Assembly (NCBI GenBank): GCA_963753225.1 | Contig: CAVWBQ010000049.1 | Coordinates: forward strand, 186,001-250,000 | Length of the DNA: 64,000 bases | Source: Palsa-504 sp963753225 | GTDB taxonomy: Bacteria; Actinomycetota; Actinomycetes; Streptosporangiales; Streptosporangiaceae | Reading direction: 5' to 3' | Shown here: piece after piece, positions 63,408 through 64,000 of the stretch | Position numbering within the stretch: position 1 is the first letter of the stretch | Layout of the letters: each line of letters starts with the position of its first letter | Program-made: the position numbers and the translations under genes | Notes under the pieces: model-generated | What the model saw: the letters and a program-made list of their open reading frames with translations, nothing else | Told to the model about the DNA's origin: nothing | Databases searched by the model: none

Positions 63408-64000
63408 GCGGTGCCTGTTCCTCGTAGCGTTTCGCCGAGCAGGCGACCGATCAGCTGTACCTTGAACAGGCACGAAACGGCGAACCGCGCCGATCTGGGC
63501 ACCTATGGGCCCATGACCAAAGCGTGTCACGACAAGAGCGCTCTTCTGCTGCAGGCTGAGAGGATGCTGCGTTCGGGAGAATGCGCCGCTTCTGGGTGAG
63601 TGCTTCCCTAGTTCGCAGGCGGCCTGCACCTCGCCGAGCTTGTGCAGCCCATCGGCGAGCGCATTGCGCCGAGGTGCTCCAACTCGTCTAGCCCGTCACC
63701 TGGCTTACGGACTCGCTCTGGCGGGCCCGTTCGCGCCGCGTCGCGGGATGTCATCGACACGCTGGGCCCGCATGTGTGATTACTAGCCGAAACTATGATT
63801 ACTCACTGGGTGGATACTTCCTCTAAGGACACACTAGCGCCGAGGTTCGGTGTCGTCTAGCTGGGCAGCCAGACTGTTCCTAAGTGCGTTCGGCGATGTG
63901 CGCTTGATGCTCGCCAGCCGCGTCATCCAGCCGCATTTGGGCGGTCGTGACTGACTCAACACCTTCGCTAGTCAGCTGGGCAGGATGCCAGCGGACTCAA
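63408..64000. other. Non-coding right end of the window
   Basis: Nearly 600 bp without a supported gene, apart from the DUF574 fragment copy B near 63792-63826. No terminator or promoter could be assigned. Confidence 0.5.
63792..63826 (+). pseudogene. DUF574-type fragment, copy B
   Basis: The frame YDYSLGGYFL then TAA parallels copy A (YDYLLGGHFL then TAA). The DNA from CTGGG to ACACTA is nearly identical in both (62359-62390 and 63806-63837). No start codon precedes it in frame. Confidence 0.6.

Overview
The window is high-GC DNA with GTG and TTG starts, 4-nt ATGA overlaps, and Streptomyces-type families: a SARP regulator with an NB-ARC ATPase, an ECF41 sigma factor, a CGNR regulator, GH54 plus ricin-type lectin, TIGR03086, DUF427, a mycothiol-associated MBL hydrolase and S-adenosyl-methyltransferase (DUF574) remnants. 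This points to a filamentous, probably soil-living actinomycete (Streptomyces/Streptosporangium-like breadth). I cannot name the genus. No rRNA, tRNA, CRISPR array or phage module was seen.

Layout. 0-3 kb: a sensor-kinase gene running off the left edge whose phosphoacceptor His is Leu, then an IS1634-type insertion sequence. 3-7.8 kb: a quinone-reductase-like MDR enzyme, two class I methyltransferases and a secreted TIGR03118 protein. 7.8-13 kb: a decaying block with a truncated, frameshifted LuxR-type (LAL) regulator, three broken LLM flavin monooxygenases and one intact one. 13-16.6 kb: an SDR, a frameshifted acetamidase/formamidase, a methyltransferase and a small membrane protein. 16.6-21.8 kb: a complete branched-chain amino acid (Liv) ABC importer with a stem-loop between the binding-protein gene and the permease genes. 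22.3-27.6 kb: a very large FtsX-like permease overlapping a single-chain double ATPase, next to a TetR regulator. 27.7-33.9 kb: a Ca2+/H+ antiporter, a P-loop kinase, a frameshifted ECF41 sigma factor facing an NTF2-like/LUD gene pair across a large inverted repeat, a Phd/VapC toxin-antitoxin pair with its operator, a cold-shock protein and an F420/PPOX-type enzyme.

34-41.6 kb is the most coherent functional unit: a GntR/UTRA regulator divergent from an operon for a persulfide-dioxygenase-like MBL enzyme fused to two rhodanese domains, a fused four-cluster ferredoxin/NrfD membrane subunit (frameshifted here), a molybdopterin oxidoreductase without a Tat signal and a TorD-like chaperone. I read it as a cytoplasmic-side sulfane-sulfur to sulfite to sulfate electron-transfer chain resembling Soe-type sulfite oxidation. 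This is inference from context.

41.8-50.8 kb is accessory DNA: an orphan MBL hydrolase, a 16-bp tandem repeat, palindromes, and fragments of a sigma factor, a TetR, a DinB and a PspC gene among small intact genes. 51-52.8 kb: a secreted GH54 arabinofuranosidase behind two LacI-type operators. 53-62.3 kb: a methyltransferase, a double-DUF427 protein, an SDR with an internally deleted hydrolase facing a CGNR regulator across two duplicated operators, and a 1051-aa SARP regulator divergent from an MFS exporter/SDR pair. 62.3-64 kb: two copies of the same truncated DUF574 fragment flank an AT-richer surface-protein gene.

A theme across the window is internal deletion. At least five genes keep both ends of a known family but lack the middle. 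Several others carry single-base frameshifts, often next to G or C runs. The deletions look biological. The frameshifts could be biological or sequencing error, and only raw reads can tell.
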